From: Fragilaria crotonensis
Lineage: Eukaryota > Bacillariophyta > Fragilariophyceae > Fragilariales > Fragilariaceae
Direction of reading: 5' to 3'
Length of the DNA stretch: 64,000 nucleotides
Assembly (NCBI GenBank): GCA_022925895.1
Contig: JAKSYS010000171.1
Coordinates: 1-64,000, forward strand
Each line of letters starts with the position of its first letter. Positions within the stretch are counted from its first letter, which is position 1. The notes under the pieces were generated by a model, which saw only the letters and a list, made by a program, of their open reading frames with translations, ran no database searches and was not told the DNA's origin. A program made the translations under genes and the position numbers. This document shows, one piece after another, positions 52,985 to 63,120 of the stretch.

Positions 52985-54922
52985 ATGTTAGGTTGCTGTA
53001 GCGTTCGCATGATTCTAACATTGCTGGCATTGCTAGCGACAGGTTTGCCAGTTCTTGTTGTTGCATCATCCGCATCTCACAATCATAATGGACATGCGCA
53101 TCATCGACGTTTTTTGACTCCAAACTATCCCGGTGACAATGGCCAAAGACGAACCGTCCAAGTTCCACTTCCGACCAATCCAGAAGAGCATCGAGTTGTT
53201 AATCTTCCACTGGATGATGGATCGCTCACTACCGCACACTATGCGGGTCTTTTACCAGCTTCTAGCGCTGGTAATAAGTACCTGTTCTACTGGTTCTTTT
53301 ATCCAGATTTATCCAATTACCAGGGGAAGGAAGAAGATATACCTCTCTTGCTTTGGCTGAATGGAGGACCTGGTTGTTCGAGTATGGATGGACTCTTCAT
53401 CGAACACGGTCCGATACAGTTGGTGCTAGAGAACAACGATTGGAAGATTACGTCTCGTCCGAGCAGTTGGCACAAAAGTCCAGCCTATGTCGTATATCTC
53501 GATCAGCCAGTCGGTACGGGCATTAGTTTCACAACGTCCAATGACTATCCCGATAATGACGAGAAGGTCAACATTGATTTTTACTATTGGCTTCAGCAAT
53601 TTTTGAACTTGCATTCCAATGTCTTGCTATCATCGGATAAGAGACAAACGAAGCGACCATTCTACTTTTCAGGGGAATCACATGCTGGTCACTACATTCC
53701 CTCCATGATGGCATACATTGAAAAACAAAACAGGAAAACGTCTCCGCCACCGGCTCTTCAAATCAATCTATCCGGCGCAGCCATTGGCAATGGTTGGATG
53801 GATCCGTATCATCAATATTCGGCAGCCGGGGCTGCCTATGGTCATGGACTAATTGGAGCTGCTCAGCGCAATGCACTGAATACTCAAGAGAAGGAATGTC
53901 AAGCACAATTGAATAAAGGCAACTACAGGTCCGAAGTTTGCTTTCGACTCCTCGATGACGTTGTCGATGAGTCATTCGGTGAAGCATCACAATACAAGGT
54001 ATCGCAGTACGATATTCGAGTACAAGAGTCCAAACGTGCGCCACGGAACTTTCCACCGGGTCATCGCATTCTAGAGGCCTATTTGGGTGGGTCTGCCGTG
54101 GACGAAGGGACCATGTCATCATCGTACACCAATGTCCTTGCGGCCATCCACGCCACACCCAGTCGCAATGCGGGACAAGTGTATCAGGAATGCACCGATC
54201 CACCCTACGCAGCTCTGGCGCATCAAGATGGTCTCGGCGTCATGAACGATGTCAAGTTTCTATTGGAAGCAGGGATCCGGCTGCTGTTTTTCAATGGGAT
54301 GATGGATCTCATTTGCAATCATGTGGGGAATGAGATTTTGTTGGACAAAATGGAGTGGTCTCATCAAAACGACTACATTTTGGCAAAGAGATCTGCTTGG
54401 ATAAGCAGTCGTGCCGGGAACACTTTGGCTGGCTACATGAAGGAGTACAAGAATCTCAGCTTTCTCAAATTGCGAGACAGCGGCCACATGGCTCCTTTGG
54501 ATCAACCCGAGGTTTGTCTTGACATGATGACCACATTCATGTACGGTCAATCCTTTCAGAGCAGTGTACAATCCTTGAAAGTCGCATTGGAGACTCCTGA
54601 TTCATCATGTCCAAGCTGCCCTCAATGCAATGCAACACCATCAAACTCGGATTCGGAATCCACGGAGGATGATACTACTCTGATGAAGTCAATTGTGGAG
54701 CATTCCTGGTTGGCAGCTGTTGTGGCGGTGCTGATTGTGTTGGCATTTGTATTCTGCACCATGCGGTCATCGGCGTCACAGCGGAACGATGCGAGGACGA
54801 ACCTACCCGACTACAACGGTCTCGAAATGAAGACGAACTATAGAGATGATGATGGTGACAATGACTACAACGATGACGACGACATGGGACCAACAGGACG
54901 CAATGGTAGTCGCATGTTATAA
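52985..54922 (+). CDS. Serine carboxypeptidase (peptidase S10, KEX1-like), membrane-anchored
   Basis: A 645-aa protein from the ATG at 52985; nine upstream in-frame codons lack an ATG. It has an N-terminal signal (MILTLLALLATGLPVLVVAS), then the S10 catalytic domain: LLLWLNGGPGCSSMDG (oxyanion region), FSGESHAGHYIPS (catalytic Ser; the common GESYAG has His for Tyr here), LLFFNGMMDLICN (catalytic Asp) and LRDSGHMAPLDQP (catalytic His). Near the C-terminus a Cys/Ser-rich linker leads to one membrane helix (AAVVAVLIVLAFVF) and a short acidic tail. This type I layout is that of yeast Kex1, a late-Golgi carboxypeptidase that trims basic residues from secreted precursors. Golgi or endosomal location is inferred from that layout. 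Confidence 0.93.
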   Translation: MLGCCSVRMILTLLALLATGLPVLVVASSASHNHNGHAHHRRFLTPNYPGDNGQRRTVQVPLPTNPEEHRVVNLPLDDGSLTTAHYAGLLPASSAGNKYLFYWFFYPDLSNYQGKEEDIPLLLWLNGGPGCSSMDGLFIEHGPIQLVLENNDWKITSRPSSWHKSPAYVVYLDQPVGTGISFTTSNDYPDNDEKVNIDFYYWLQQFLNLHSNVLLSSDKRQTKRPFYFSGESHAGHYIPSMMAYIEKQNRKTSPPPALQINLSGAAIGNGWMDPYHQYSAAGAAYGHGLIGAAQRNALNTQEKECQAQLNKGNYRSEVCFRLLDDVVDESFGEASQYKVSQYDIRVQESKRAPRNFPPGHRILEAYLGGSAVDEGTMSSSYTNVLAAIHATPSRNAGQVYQECTDPPYAALAHQDGLGVMNDVKFLLEAGIRLLFFNGMMDLICNHVGNEILLDKMEWSHQNDYILAKRSAWISSRAGNTLAGYMKEYKNLSFLKLRDSGHMAPLDQPEVCLDMMTTFMYGQSFQSSVQSLKVALETPDSSCPSCPQCNATPSNSDSESTEDDTTLMKSIVEHSWLAAVVAVLIVLAFVFCTMRSSASQRNDARTNLPDYNGLEMKTNYRDDDGDNDYNDDDDMGPTGRNGSRML

Positions 54923-55466
54923 ACCTAATGCTAGTACTACGCTAGCAGACTTTCACTAAGGAGTCCATTGGCGTCGTTTCAAACAGCTAGAGATCCTATA
55001 CTAGTAGAGGGCTCCGATTTCTGCTGCATTAGAGTTTTCAGAGGCACCAGGTACCAGGTACGTATACTGTCGCGAATCGTGAATGGGTGTGCATGTAATG
55101 TCTATCCACGTCAGATCCGGGCTACTTTGTTCTCAATTGCGATAGTGACATTTTCCCTCCATATTTTGGATACTCCGTCGCACATCGCACATCGCCAACT
55201 GCAAGCACTCTCACATCAAGAGTACACGAAGTGTGATGCTCCTAAATGATAATACAGGAGGACGTATCAGATCGATAAGGATACATTCTTGGTACACAGG
55301 AGCACCCCGAACATCACGGCGAAGCAACACTCAACCCTGTTTCAACCCGCAATCATCATTATTGACGCACTGATCTCCCTACGTACATCGAGAACCGTGG
55401 CCCGGAAATCCAACACAGCAGTCAACCAAACCAGACTTTTAGGTTTTGATAACCTCACCTCCCACC
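54923..55466. other. Non-coding stretch between carboxypeptidase and lipase genes
   Basis: It contains CTAGTACTACGCTAGCAG shortly after the carboxypeptidase stop and a short repeat GGCACCAGGTACCAGGTACG near 55044. No gene is seen. The lipase start sits in CCCACCATGT. Confidence 0.4.
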
Positions 55467-57311
55467 ATGTCCCTATCCAAACCTGTGCCAAATGCCAACA
55501 CTAATAGAATGTCTCGTACTGAGGAGGTTCTCCTGGAAGTACGCAAGGATTTGTGGAAAGTGCCGCTCCCACGTTTTCTGAATCCATTCCGAGAGTTTGT
55601 TCTTGATCCGTCCATCCAATTCTGGACCATCGTTTTGCCTCCCATGGTCACCTACTATTACACTGGCGCCGACGGGATTGTCGCCACCTACATCACCTAC
55701 ACAACGCTTGGTCCCATTCGCATCGTCCTTCGAATTTCCAACATTTTTGTCAACACGTTGGACTTGAATACCAAGGACAGCACATTCCGTGGACCATCCT
55801 CCCGACGCAACCTGCTGCATCCTTCCTCCAAACACTATCGTCATCCAGGACAATTGCAACCTCCCTCAGAATACGCCTCCTCACTCCGAGGATTCTTTGC
55901 CTTTTTGTTTTCCGCGAGTGCCGATTGGATTGGAGCCATGCTGCACCCGCGCAAGATGCGCAAATGGGTGGAAGCCATGGCTGACTTTCGTGCCTACTTG
56001 CACGCATCGCGTGTTGGTGATGCTCTGGAAGAGGCCATGATCAAACCGCTCTACCAGGGACGGCTTCTCGACAATATCAAGATGCTACATGATATTCAAG
56101 AACTGTACGATGCAGAACGCGTGGAACGGGTACGACTAGAGTCCATGAGGACAGCAGCAGCGGCTGCGGCTGCAGCAGCCATGGTCAATGACGCTGACGA
56201 TGTTCCTCCAAATGATGCCATGGCTTTGGAATTGGCATCTGCCATGATGCGATACGCGACCGCAGCTTATGGGACGGAAATGATCTTGTCCGCCATTGAT
56301 GTAGAGGCAAATTTGTCAGACCTTGAAACGGAGCGTGAAGCGATTGCCTTTCATACGGGAATTTCGCAAGCTGATGTCAAGTTGCTCAAGCTGCGAGAGC
56401 GGGAGGATCGAGATTTGAATGATTGCACAACGCCAACCTTGAGTTTGCCACATTTTGTTGCAGTGGACCATCGCCACAAGGCAGTTGTATTGGCACTTCG
56501 AGGTACATTGAGTATTTCGGGTGCTTTGATCGATATTCAAGCCATGGACTCCCCGTACTGTACCGGCAGAGCACACAAGGGGATGGCAGAAATGGCGGAC
56601 GCTGTTTGGAATGAATCTGGAGCGTTCTTGACGGACTTGCTCAACGAGGAGGCGCACAACGACTATGATCTGATCATCACTGGGCATAGCCTTGGGGCGG
56701 GGACAGCGTGCCTGCTGCATATTAAAGTTCATGTCGAGGCATTGGTTGTTTCCGACACGAATCGTCGAGTGTTGTGCTTTGGATTTGCGCCCCCACCCAC
56801 TTTTTCCTGGGATATTGCAGATTCCAACTCTGAAGCAATCGAAAGGGCCATCCAACACTCCGTCTGTTACATTCACGACTCTGACTGCGTTCCGCACTTG
56901 AGTGTGGCTACCATTCGTCGCTTGGCGACGCTGTTGGACGCAGTTGATAACTACAATGAGAAGGTTTGGTTCTGGAATCGTGCTCTCGTTTTCTGGGGCT
57001 GGAAGCCTGTGCCAAAAGAGTTGATTGATATTGTGGCAAATGCGCAGAAGGATATGGAAAGCAATTCGGATCGATGTGTGGATTGTAAAATGATTATTCC
57101 TGCGAAGGTCGTGGTATGGTGCAAAAAGATCAACAACAGGTTTGAAGCAATTCCTTGTTGCCCTCGCGCTATCTCCGACATGAATATATTCGTTTGCGAA
57201 GACATGGTTGCACATCATCTGCCAGAACAATACGAGGTCTCGCTCGATGCAATGCGTCAGATTACTGCATCTTTTCATACGTTCGCTGGTCTCGCCAATG
57301 ACATAGTTTAG
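55467..57311 (+). CDS. Class-3 lipase (diacylglycerol-lipase-like)
   Basis: A 614-aa protein from ATG 55467, within CCCACCATG. Residues about 40-95 contain hydrophobic segments (WTIVLPPMVTYYYTG and GIVATYITYTTLGPIRIVL) that could anchor it in a membrane. The lipase_3 domain spans about residues 255-480: VVLALRGTLS, then ITGHSLGAGTACLL with the nucleophile Ser in GHSLG. A likely catalytic Asp lies in HDSDCVPHLS, and a His in MVAHHLPEQYEV towards the C-terminus. A Cys-rich patch (DRCVDCKMIIPAKVVVWCKK) sits between the last two. The arrangement resembles sn-1-specific diacylglycerol lipases, which release fatty acids from diacylglycerol in membrane or lipid-droplet turnover. A poly-Ala run precedes the catalytic domain. 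Confidence 0.9.
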   Translation: MSLSKPVPNANTNRMSRTEEVLLEVRKDLWKVPLPRFLNPFREFVLDPSIQFWTIVLPPMVTYYYTGADGIVATYITYTTLGPIRIVLRISNIFVNTLDLNTKDSTFRGPSSRRNLLHPSSKHYRHPGQLQPPSEYASSLRGFFAFLFSASADWIGAMLHPRKMRKWVEAMADFRAYLHASRVGDALEEAMIKPLYQGRLLDNIKMLHDIQELYDAERVERVRLESMRTAAAAAAAAAMVNDADDVPPNDAMALELASAMMRYATAAYGTEMILSAIDVEANLSDLETEREAIAFHTGISQADVKLLKLREREDRDLNDCTTPTLSLPHFVAVDHRHKAVVLALRGTLSISGALIDIQAMDSPYCTGRAHKGMAEMADAVWNESGAFLTDLLNEEAHNDYDLIITGHSLGAGTACLLHIKVHVEALVVSDTNRRVLCFGFAPPPTFSWDIADSNSEAIERAIQHSVCYIHDSDCVPHLSVATIRRLATLLDAVDNYNEKVWFWNRALVFWGWKPVPKELIDIVANAQKDMESNSDRCVDCKMIIPAKVVVWCKKINNRFEAIPCCPRAISDMNIFVCEDMVAHHLPEQYEVSLDAMRQITASFHTFAGLANDIV

Positions 57312-57643
57312 CAGTGTTACCCTGGTCTCGTTTGGAAAGCCTCAGCATCGATGGCCCTTCATGAGAACATCGACATCTAGCTCATTCAGCAGGGTTTGCA
57401 CACTCCGAGAACAAGACTTCCAGTCCTACCTGGATTGACTATTCCATACATGTCCATAATTACGGCCATTTAGAATTGCACAAAGCGTTTATCTATGCAC
57501 GTGTCATCCTTGAACGGCGGTATTTCTTTTCGTCCAGTCGTTCCCGGAGCAACTGAATTTATTTATTCAACCTTCTCTGCTTCAATAGTCGAGTTCTATC
57601 TAGCCAAATTTCAGCGCTGAACTTCTCAAATGAAAACGTATCC
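57312..57643. other. Non-coding stretch between convergent genes
   Basis: I see nothing here beyond the 3' ends of the two flanking transcripts. Confidence 0.45.
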
Positions 57644-59344
57644 CTACTCCTCTCCCTTCCTATTGCCTTGCGCTTGCCCGCGGTTGTTACCCCGTGATGG
57701 TGATGGGGGCGGGCATCTACGACGATGCTCCACTTCTTCGGAACGTCTCAAACTCCTTGATCGGGACGTCTCATAGGGGCTGTCAAAATCAACAGAGCTT
57801 GGGAAACCATCGAAGGGCTCAACATATCCTTTCATCTTGTTCAAATCATTGTACTCCATGAACGGATCACCGTCGCTTTCAACCTCGTCAGAAGCCATCT
57901 GACAATATCGATCGCCGTGCGATCCTCTTGACCCTGAAGGACCGTTCGCCATTGTGAATTCCTTTGTCTTCGCCTCCATCGCAAATCTGTTCTTCTTCAA
58001 ATCACGTGCCAAACGTATCGCATCTAGTCCTCTGTAAGCCTGTGGATATTCCGCCGGTGACAGGACATGGCAGGTGTCTTCTGGTGGTCCTTCTCGCATC
58101 TCACCTTCATTGGTTCCTTCACCTGTCGGCAAATAGGACGTCAGCAAGTTGTCGTTTCCGTCATAAGGGAAATCTTCATCTTGTTGATTACCTTCATCCC
58201 ACTCATTTTCATCAAGAGACCAATTAAAAGGCGTTGTTGTGGGGGACATCGTTTCCCTGTTGTCTTCGCCCGTGGGCTCACTATACAGTGTGTCGTCAAT
58301 ACCACGTGTAGAACTAGTAACAGTAGACATTGTGCTCGTGCGTCCTGTCATGTTCTGATCTTGTAGCCATTCAAACTCTTTTCTCATCTTCGGATTCTTG
58401 GTAGGAGGAAGTCGAATCTCGCTTCGATAGTAGTCAGGATGCCTCGAGAATTGAGCAGAATTGGCGCCGTATGCAACAGAATTATGTGGAACCTTGTCGA
58501 TAAACATCTTGCGTGCTTGCTTTGGAGGTGATGCACCTTCTGACGTTGAATAGTTGAGATCCAGCTTTTCAAACTCTTCATGGCTACTGCATCTCTCTTC
58601 TGCCATATATGGGAGAAATATGAAGCGATCCTCATCTCGAATCGATGCAAAGTCGTCAATTTCTACGAAATCTTCAGCAATTGATGCCCTGTTATTCACA
58701 ACGAGCATAAGTCGTCCCGGACGATCAGCTTTTACTCCCAACATGAGCTTTTCTTCCACCCCTCTGAGAAGTTGAACCAGAGATTTTCCATTCCTTGGAA
58801 AACAAAACACCTTGAATCGTTCACTTTGCTGGAGCTTGCAAAAGATTCTAATATGAGGCGATTCCATTCGTGGGGAAAGTGCCTCGAGGTCCTCGACAAT
58901 GCGAGATGCATCTTGTTGCTTGCGAGTCTTTCGTGCTGACCGAGTGGCGGACTTGCCAAATCGCTCTGCGGTTTTTTCAACACTGGTCTTGATGGATGCC
59001 GCCTGATTTCTAAAATCCATGATTTCTCGTACTTTGGCGTCAACATCCGCGTCGTGTTGTGCATACATAGCAGTCCTGTGCAGAGCCATATCCTCCTCAA
59101 ATGGGGAGAGAAATTGATCTAGAGAATCGAAGGTTTTCGTCGTGTTTAGCTTGCTGGGATCATTCTGAATATGATCCTGTTGCTCGTCTTGAGTGGTGGA
59201 ATAAAATGCGGATACTGTGGCATAATCTCTCGACTCTTCCTCGCACTCAATTGCATCCGGAACAGGGATACGAGGGCTACACTCTAGAGCGAGGGGATAT
59301 CGAAGCGCCCCCCTGGATGGGATGCCACATTGAAAGAACTGCAT
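57644..59344 (-). CDS. Unrecognised 566-aa acidic protein
   Basis: A long intact frame from an ATG at 59344, with codon use like that of the neighbouring genes. I do not recognise the family. Residues about 110-155 are charged with Arg/Lys-rich helices (FGKSATRSARKTRKQQDASR). Residues about 163-250 alternate strands and a helix (HIRIFCKLQQSERFKVFCF, LVQLLRGVEEKLML, RLMLVVNNRASI, DRFIFLPYM), a pattern compatible with a ubiquitin-like or PB1-type beta-grasp domain. The C-terminal half is disordered and acidic (DENEWDEGNQQDEDFPYDGN), ending in Arg/Pro/Ser/Gly-rich sequence. No signal peptide or membrane segment is evident. It may be a scaffold or regulatory protein; this is a guess from composition. 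Confidence 0.7.
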   Translation of the reverse strand: MQFFQCGIPSRGALRYPLALECSPRIPVPDAIECEEESRDYATVSAFYSTTQDEQQDHIQNDPSKLNTTKTFDSLDQFLSPFEEDMALHRTAMYAQHDADVDAKVREIMDFRNQAASIKTSVEKTAERFGKSATRSARKTRKQQDASRIVEDLEALSPRMESPHIRIFCKLQQSERFKVFCFPRNGKSLVQLLRGVEEKLMLGVKADRPGRLMLVVNNRASIAEDFVEIDDFASIRDEDRFIFLPYMAEERCSSHEEFEKLDLNYSTSEGASPPKQARKMFIDKVPHNSVAYGANSAQFSRHPDYYRSEIRLPPTKNPKMRKEFEWLQDQNMTGRTSTMSTVTSSTRGIDDTLYSEPTGEDNRETMSPTTTPFNWSLDENEWDEGNQQDEDFPYDGNDNLLTSYLPTGEGTNEGEMREGPPEDTCHVLSPAEYPQAYRGLDAIRLARDLKKNRFAMEAKTKEFTMANGPSGSRGSHGDRYCQMASDEVESDGDPFMEYNDLNKMKGYVEPFDGFPSSVDFDSPYETSRSRSLRRSEEVEHRRRCPPPSPSRGNNRGQAQGNRKGEE

Positions 59345-60295
59345 GTCGCTGTTCTAAAGGCAGGCAAAGGTGCGTATTGTCATGGGTATTTGTTGTAGAG
59401 TTTGGTGGTGGGTTTCGCTCAGGTATTGTGGGAACCAATTCGGCGAAGCGTTGGCCAGCCTTGTTTATGTATGCATGCGTTCTTACATGTATGTCATACA
59501 TAAAATGGAGAATGTATGTCATACTCTTATAAAAGAAAGAGTAAAAAAACTAAAAAAATAGAATCTCGAGCAATTGGATAGATAAGTGTGTATTCTACTT
59601 GAGGTATCAGATCATTCATACACGAGGTAAAGTATATATACCTTGTATAAGGTACATCGAAGGATTACACACGCAAGCTTCATGTAATAACGAAGAACTT
59701 GAGAAGCCTATGCATGGTTTCCACGAGCCGAATAGACGTCGTGTCGGAGTTGCGCATAACTACTGGAATGTCCGTGTCGGTTTGACGATAGCATACATAT
59801 AACGGAGGTCCAATATTTCAATTGCCCCTGGAAAGTTATAATGGCGTCCTGTCCAGACTATAAGTTAGTACAGTACTTGTGTAACTTGTACTGGAGTACT
59901 GTATTATAAATCCCTACTGGTAGTGAGGTACAGTACTTCAGTACTGCACAAAAAATTCCAGCAGTACTAAGGGTAATATCTGCTACACTGTGGCTGCATT
60001 CGATACTGTAGTAGGATAGAAATACATCAAACAACACACTGAATCTCAGAGTTATCTCGGAATGCGGCCTGGCAGTCTAGCACATTATAAGTGTCCTGGT
60101 ACCACTTTGCATGGTTCTGCACATTCCTTTCCTACCAAAATGTCTGATGGCACAGAACCGGGGAACGGATGATGGATCACGACCCCTTGGACAACTCTGG
60201 AGTCGGTCTCATCGGATCTTTGCACCAGAACTTCTATGGATAGATGCTGGACTATACTAGTGGCACTGTGGAGAAGTAGGAGTACACATTGTACG
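59345..60295. other. Non-coding stretch, A-rich and GTAC-rich
   Basis: It carries a poly-A-rich segment near 59528-59565 and a dense GTAC patch at about 59845-59965, with eight words in about 120 bp (for example TTAGTACAGTACTTG). Short plus-strand frames are not supported as genes. Confidence 0.45.
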
Positions 60296-61417
60296 CTATT
60301 TTCCAGCCTTCACTTTGTCAATAATGTCTTGCAGCTCGTCCAAGTCCTGTTCGCCTGGAAATAGTTGACCAGAAATCTCCCATGTGGGATAGCCAGGAAC
60401 GTTACGTTCCTTGCAGACAGGAGCTTGCGAATTCACACCTTCCTTGCTGCATTCAATGTATTGGACACTTTCATAAAAGGCTTGCTTGCCCAGAGATTGC
60501 TTTTGATCGTAACAGTGACTGCACCAGTACGCTCCGTACATTTTCGCATTTAACTTCACAAGGTCCTTTCCAATGGCCAGAGCTTGGGGAGAGGAACTGG
60601 TCGTAATTGCGGGTGGTGATTGGGGCGGCAACGAGGCGACTGTCGTGTCCGCAGAAGAGCCTTCGACGTTGGCAAACAGTAGCACAGATGCTGCCGCTGT
60701 GGCAATCACGGTCGCGACACTGGACTGCAGTGCCGGAATGCGATGTTCGCCTTCGGGCAGGGCTCCGCCGAACCACGCGGTCGCTGCCAACGTCCATGAC
60801 AGGCTTGCCGAGGCAAGACAGTAGAGACACGATTCGTGCAAGACAGTAACGAGCAATGCCATGAGAAAGGTAGAGAATGTTCCCAATCCAGTTGCAAGAA
60901 TGAGCAAGACGATCCGGTTAACAGTGTCCTCTTTATCTTGCACAAGTAGAGGAGCAATGGCAACTATTGCGGTCAATGTATATGCCATGCATCCCAGAGC
61001 TGATAAGGGTACATTGTCGGTAAAAGGGATCACGGCGTAGGGCCCATTGAGAACGTCTTGGCATGACCCGTCTACAGCGCAGAGGACCGACTGTCCAGAG
61101 AGTTTAGAGGCTGTAAGATAGGCCGTTTCTGCCGCCCCCAATCCTGCGACGCCCGCCATAATCTTTCGCAATTCAGGATTAAAATAGCATGATTGCGACG
61201 TGCCATCGGAATTAATGAGATTGCTGGCACTCTCCGGTTCAAGCTCATCGCGTGATGAAGCAAAGGAACGCGATTCAGGCGCAAGTCTCCAGAAAGTATT
61301 GATGCGTGAATGTTGCAGTTGAACCGAAAATGCACCGGTCGATTGGACCCAGCCTTGTACGTATAGCTGAAGCTGAAGTATCAGTATCGAAATCCTTGGC
61401 ACGGACGTACACTTCAT
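60296..61417 (-). CDS. VKOR-thioredoxin fusion (LTO1-like), predicted plastid-targeted
   Basis: A 373-aa membrane protein that would form disulfide bonds in the thylakoid lumen. The N-terminus (RISILILQLQLYVQGWVQ, then STGAFSVQL) reads as a signal peptide followed by a Phe-containing cleavage site of the diatom plastid type. The VKOR domain (about residues 85-230) has four hydrophobic helices, a loop Cys pair (VLCAVDGSCQDVL) and the quinone-side redox pair ESCLYCLAS. The thioredoxin-like domain follows, with AYWCSHCYDQK as its CxxC and GYPTWEI as the cis-Pro site, then a Cys pair (IECSKEGVN...VCKER). This is the architecture of plant LTO1 and cyanobacterial VKOR, which oxidise lumenal proteins of photosystem II. 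The start is the ATG at 61417. Confidence 0.92.
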   Translation of the reverse strand: MKCTSVPRISILILQLQLYVQGWVQSTGAFSVQLQHSRINTFWRLAPESRSFASSRDELEPESASNLINSDGTSQSCYFNPELRKIMAGVAGLGAAETAYLTASKLSGQSVLCAVDGSCQDVLNGPYAVIPFTDNVPLSALGCMAYTLTAIVAIAPLLVQDKEDTVNRIVLLILATGLGTFSTFLMALLVTVLHESCLYCLASASLSWTLAATAWFGGALPEGEHRIPALQSSVATVIATAAASVLLFANVEGSSADTTVASLPPQSPPAITTSSSPQALAIGKDLVKLNAKMYGAYWCSHCYDQKQSLGKQAFYESVQYIECSKEGVNSQAPVCKERNVPGYPTWEISGQLFPGEQDLDELQDIIDKVKAGK

Positions 61418-61964
61418 TATTGTTGGACTGTTGAGCTATTTGTCTCCGGTATTGGTATGGGGGTAGTCGATAAGGGTGTGAGGTGTTGGCCGGACGTCGT
61501 TGTCCTTGAACAACACATTGAGTTTTCGATGTGCCGTGATGACGTCTGTTAAAACAAGCACCTGTTGTGTCAAACGAGCCGCACCATACCTTCCAGGACC
61601 GCTGCTGGGTACAGTACTGAATATGGAGAACGTGCCACTTACTGTAGTACCGGAGTACCACCGAAGATATTATAGAGACTGCGAAAAACGTGACGACTGC
61701 AACGGTATATATATATCTAGTGAAGTCAAATACGAAGCAGCACTCGGACTTCTTGTACATTACTATGCGTATACTCTAGGCTCTCGGCTCTCGGCTCTCG
61801 GCACTGTATGTTTATAGTTTATAGTTCATTGTAGTTGGACCTTGGACCTCACAATTCCTCGGTTCTCTCTCAAAGAATATCTTTTGCGGCTGCTCTGATA
61901 AGGCGATTATTTTGGAACTGCAGAAAGTAAGTCATACACTCCTAAACATTTTAAAGCAAAGTAT
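61418..61964. other. Non-coding stretch upstream of the VKOR gene
   Basis: It contains an alternating TATATATATATC run near 61703 and a triple CTCTCGG repeat near 61778-61802. Short frames here look like chance. Confidence 0.4.
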
Positions 61965-62758
61965 TTAGACGGTTGCTTGATCTTTTAGCTGCGGTTGTCG
62001 AACCATGGCCACGCCTGATATGGTGGACGCCGCCGTCTCATCAACTATCTCTATACTGCATGCTATTTCGTATCCCAACGATTGATAAAATCGAATGTTC
62101 TTGTCACCGGACGTTTCCAACAAACACACCATTTGTTGCTGATCTGCAGCGTGGCCAAGGCGATTCATAAGCTCACGACCAATACCCTTGCCTTGTGCTT
62201 CGAATGAACGGCAACTAAGGCTACATACCAATACTTCCCCTCCAGTCCAATCTTCTTGTGATAGTCGACAAAAGCCTTGTCCACCAGGGCAATTCTCCGG
62301 AAGAACTGACTGCGCTCGCGTTGAAATCGAGCGTGATACAACTCCCGCGGAAATCCACCAGTTGTATGACCAGAAATCGACAACCACGCTCTCATGAAAT
62401 GAAACGTCTCGTTCACCCAGTTCCAGCAACCGCATGATCGAGTACCATCATTATGCATACCGAGGACAACAGCCGCCTCAAGCGTACCATTGGCTGATCT
62501 CTTGCCTAAAACGGTCCCGCCATGCGCATGGAGGTGTTCATAAATGTAAAACCCCATCGTACAGGCATTGAGGGTTGCATCCTTGCCATTCTCAAAGGAT
62601 TCCATCAGCCACATGGTGAGGGGCTCATGTGCGCCGAAGACTGGACCAATCAAGTGACGTACATCGTGAAAGGACACGTCGTCGGGGTACACGACAAAGG
62701 TATCTGCATCCACTCCCTCCTTCCACGCCTTGTTGGCGAGTTTCAAGGATGGCTTCAT
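61965..62758 (-). CDS. GNAT-family N-acetyltransferase, split between two frames
   Basis: From ATG 62758 (MKPSLKLANKAWKEG). The N-terminal half, to about 62205, carries a poorly conserved substrate region and ends in strand 4 of the GNAT fold, YWYVALVAVHS. After a one-base loss near 62200-62206, the other frame continues with EAQGKGIGRELMNRL, the acetyl-CoA pyrophosphate loop (Q-x-x-G-x-G), then CLLETSGDKNIRFYQSLGYE, the expected C-terminal motif. The two halves fit the family with no missing block, so the gene is either freshly broken or miscalled by one base. GNAT enzymes move acetyl from acetyl-CoA to an amine; the substrate is unknown. Length and layout suggest a small-molecule-type acetyltransferase. 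Confidence 0.78.
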
Positions 62759-63120
62759 TTTAAATTGCAGTTCTGTGGTTGTTTGTCCTTTCGTGAATAA
62801 AATCCACAAAACCACTGCAGGAACGTCCGAGAACAGTGTGACATCTGTAGAAAGGCACGATTGAAAACCCGGATTTTTCTCATGTCCCAGGGAGGTGGGG
62901 TAAACCGTGCTATTGCATGCACACGCGTGCATTTATGTGAAAAACATGTATGAAAATAATTCTCCCCGCTTTTAAAAGCCTCTCTCGATTTACGCTGGAA
63001 CCTCTACTACCGGTAGTCTAGTAGAGAGAATATTTCTGGAGGATTTGCACTATACATACTCGTCCTTCTAATTTCGAATTCCAAAAAATCCTCTTTCCTG
63101 GGTTCGGTTTGGGGTGTGCG
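62759..63120. other. Non-coding stretch upstream of the acetyltransferase gene
   Basis: Frames running upstream of the acetyltransferase ATG lack support. Nothing else is recognised. Confidence 0.4.
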
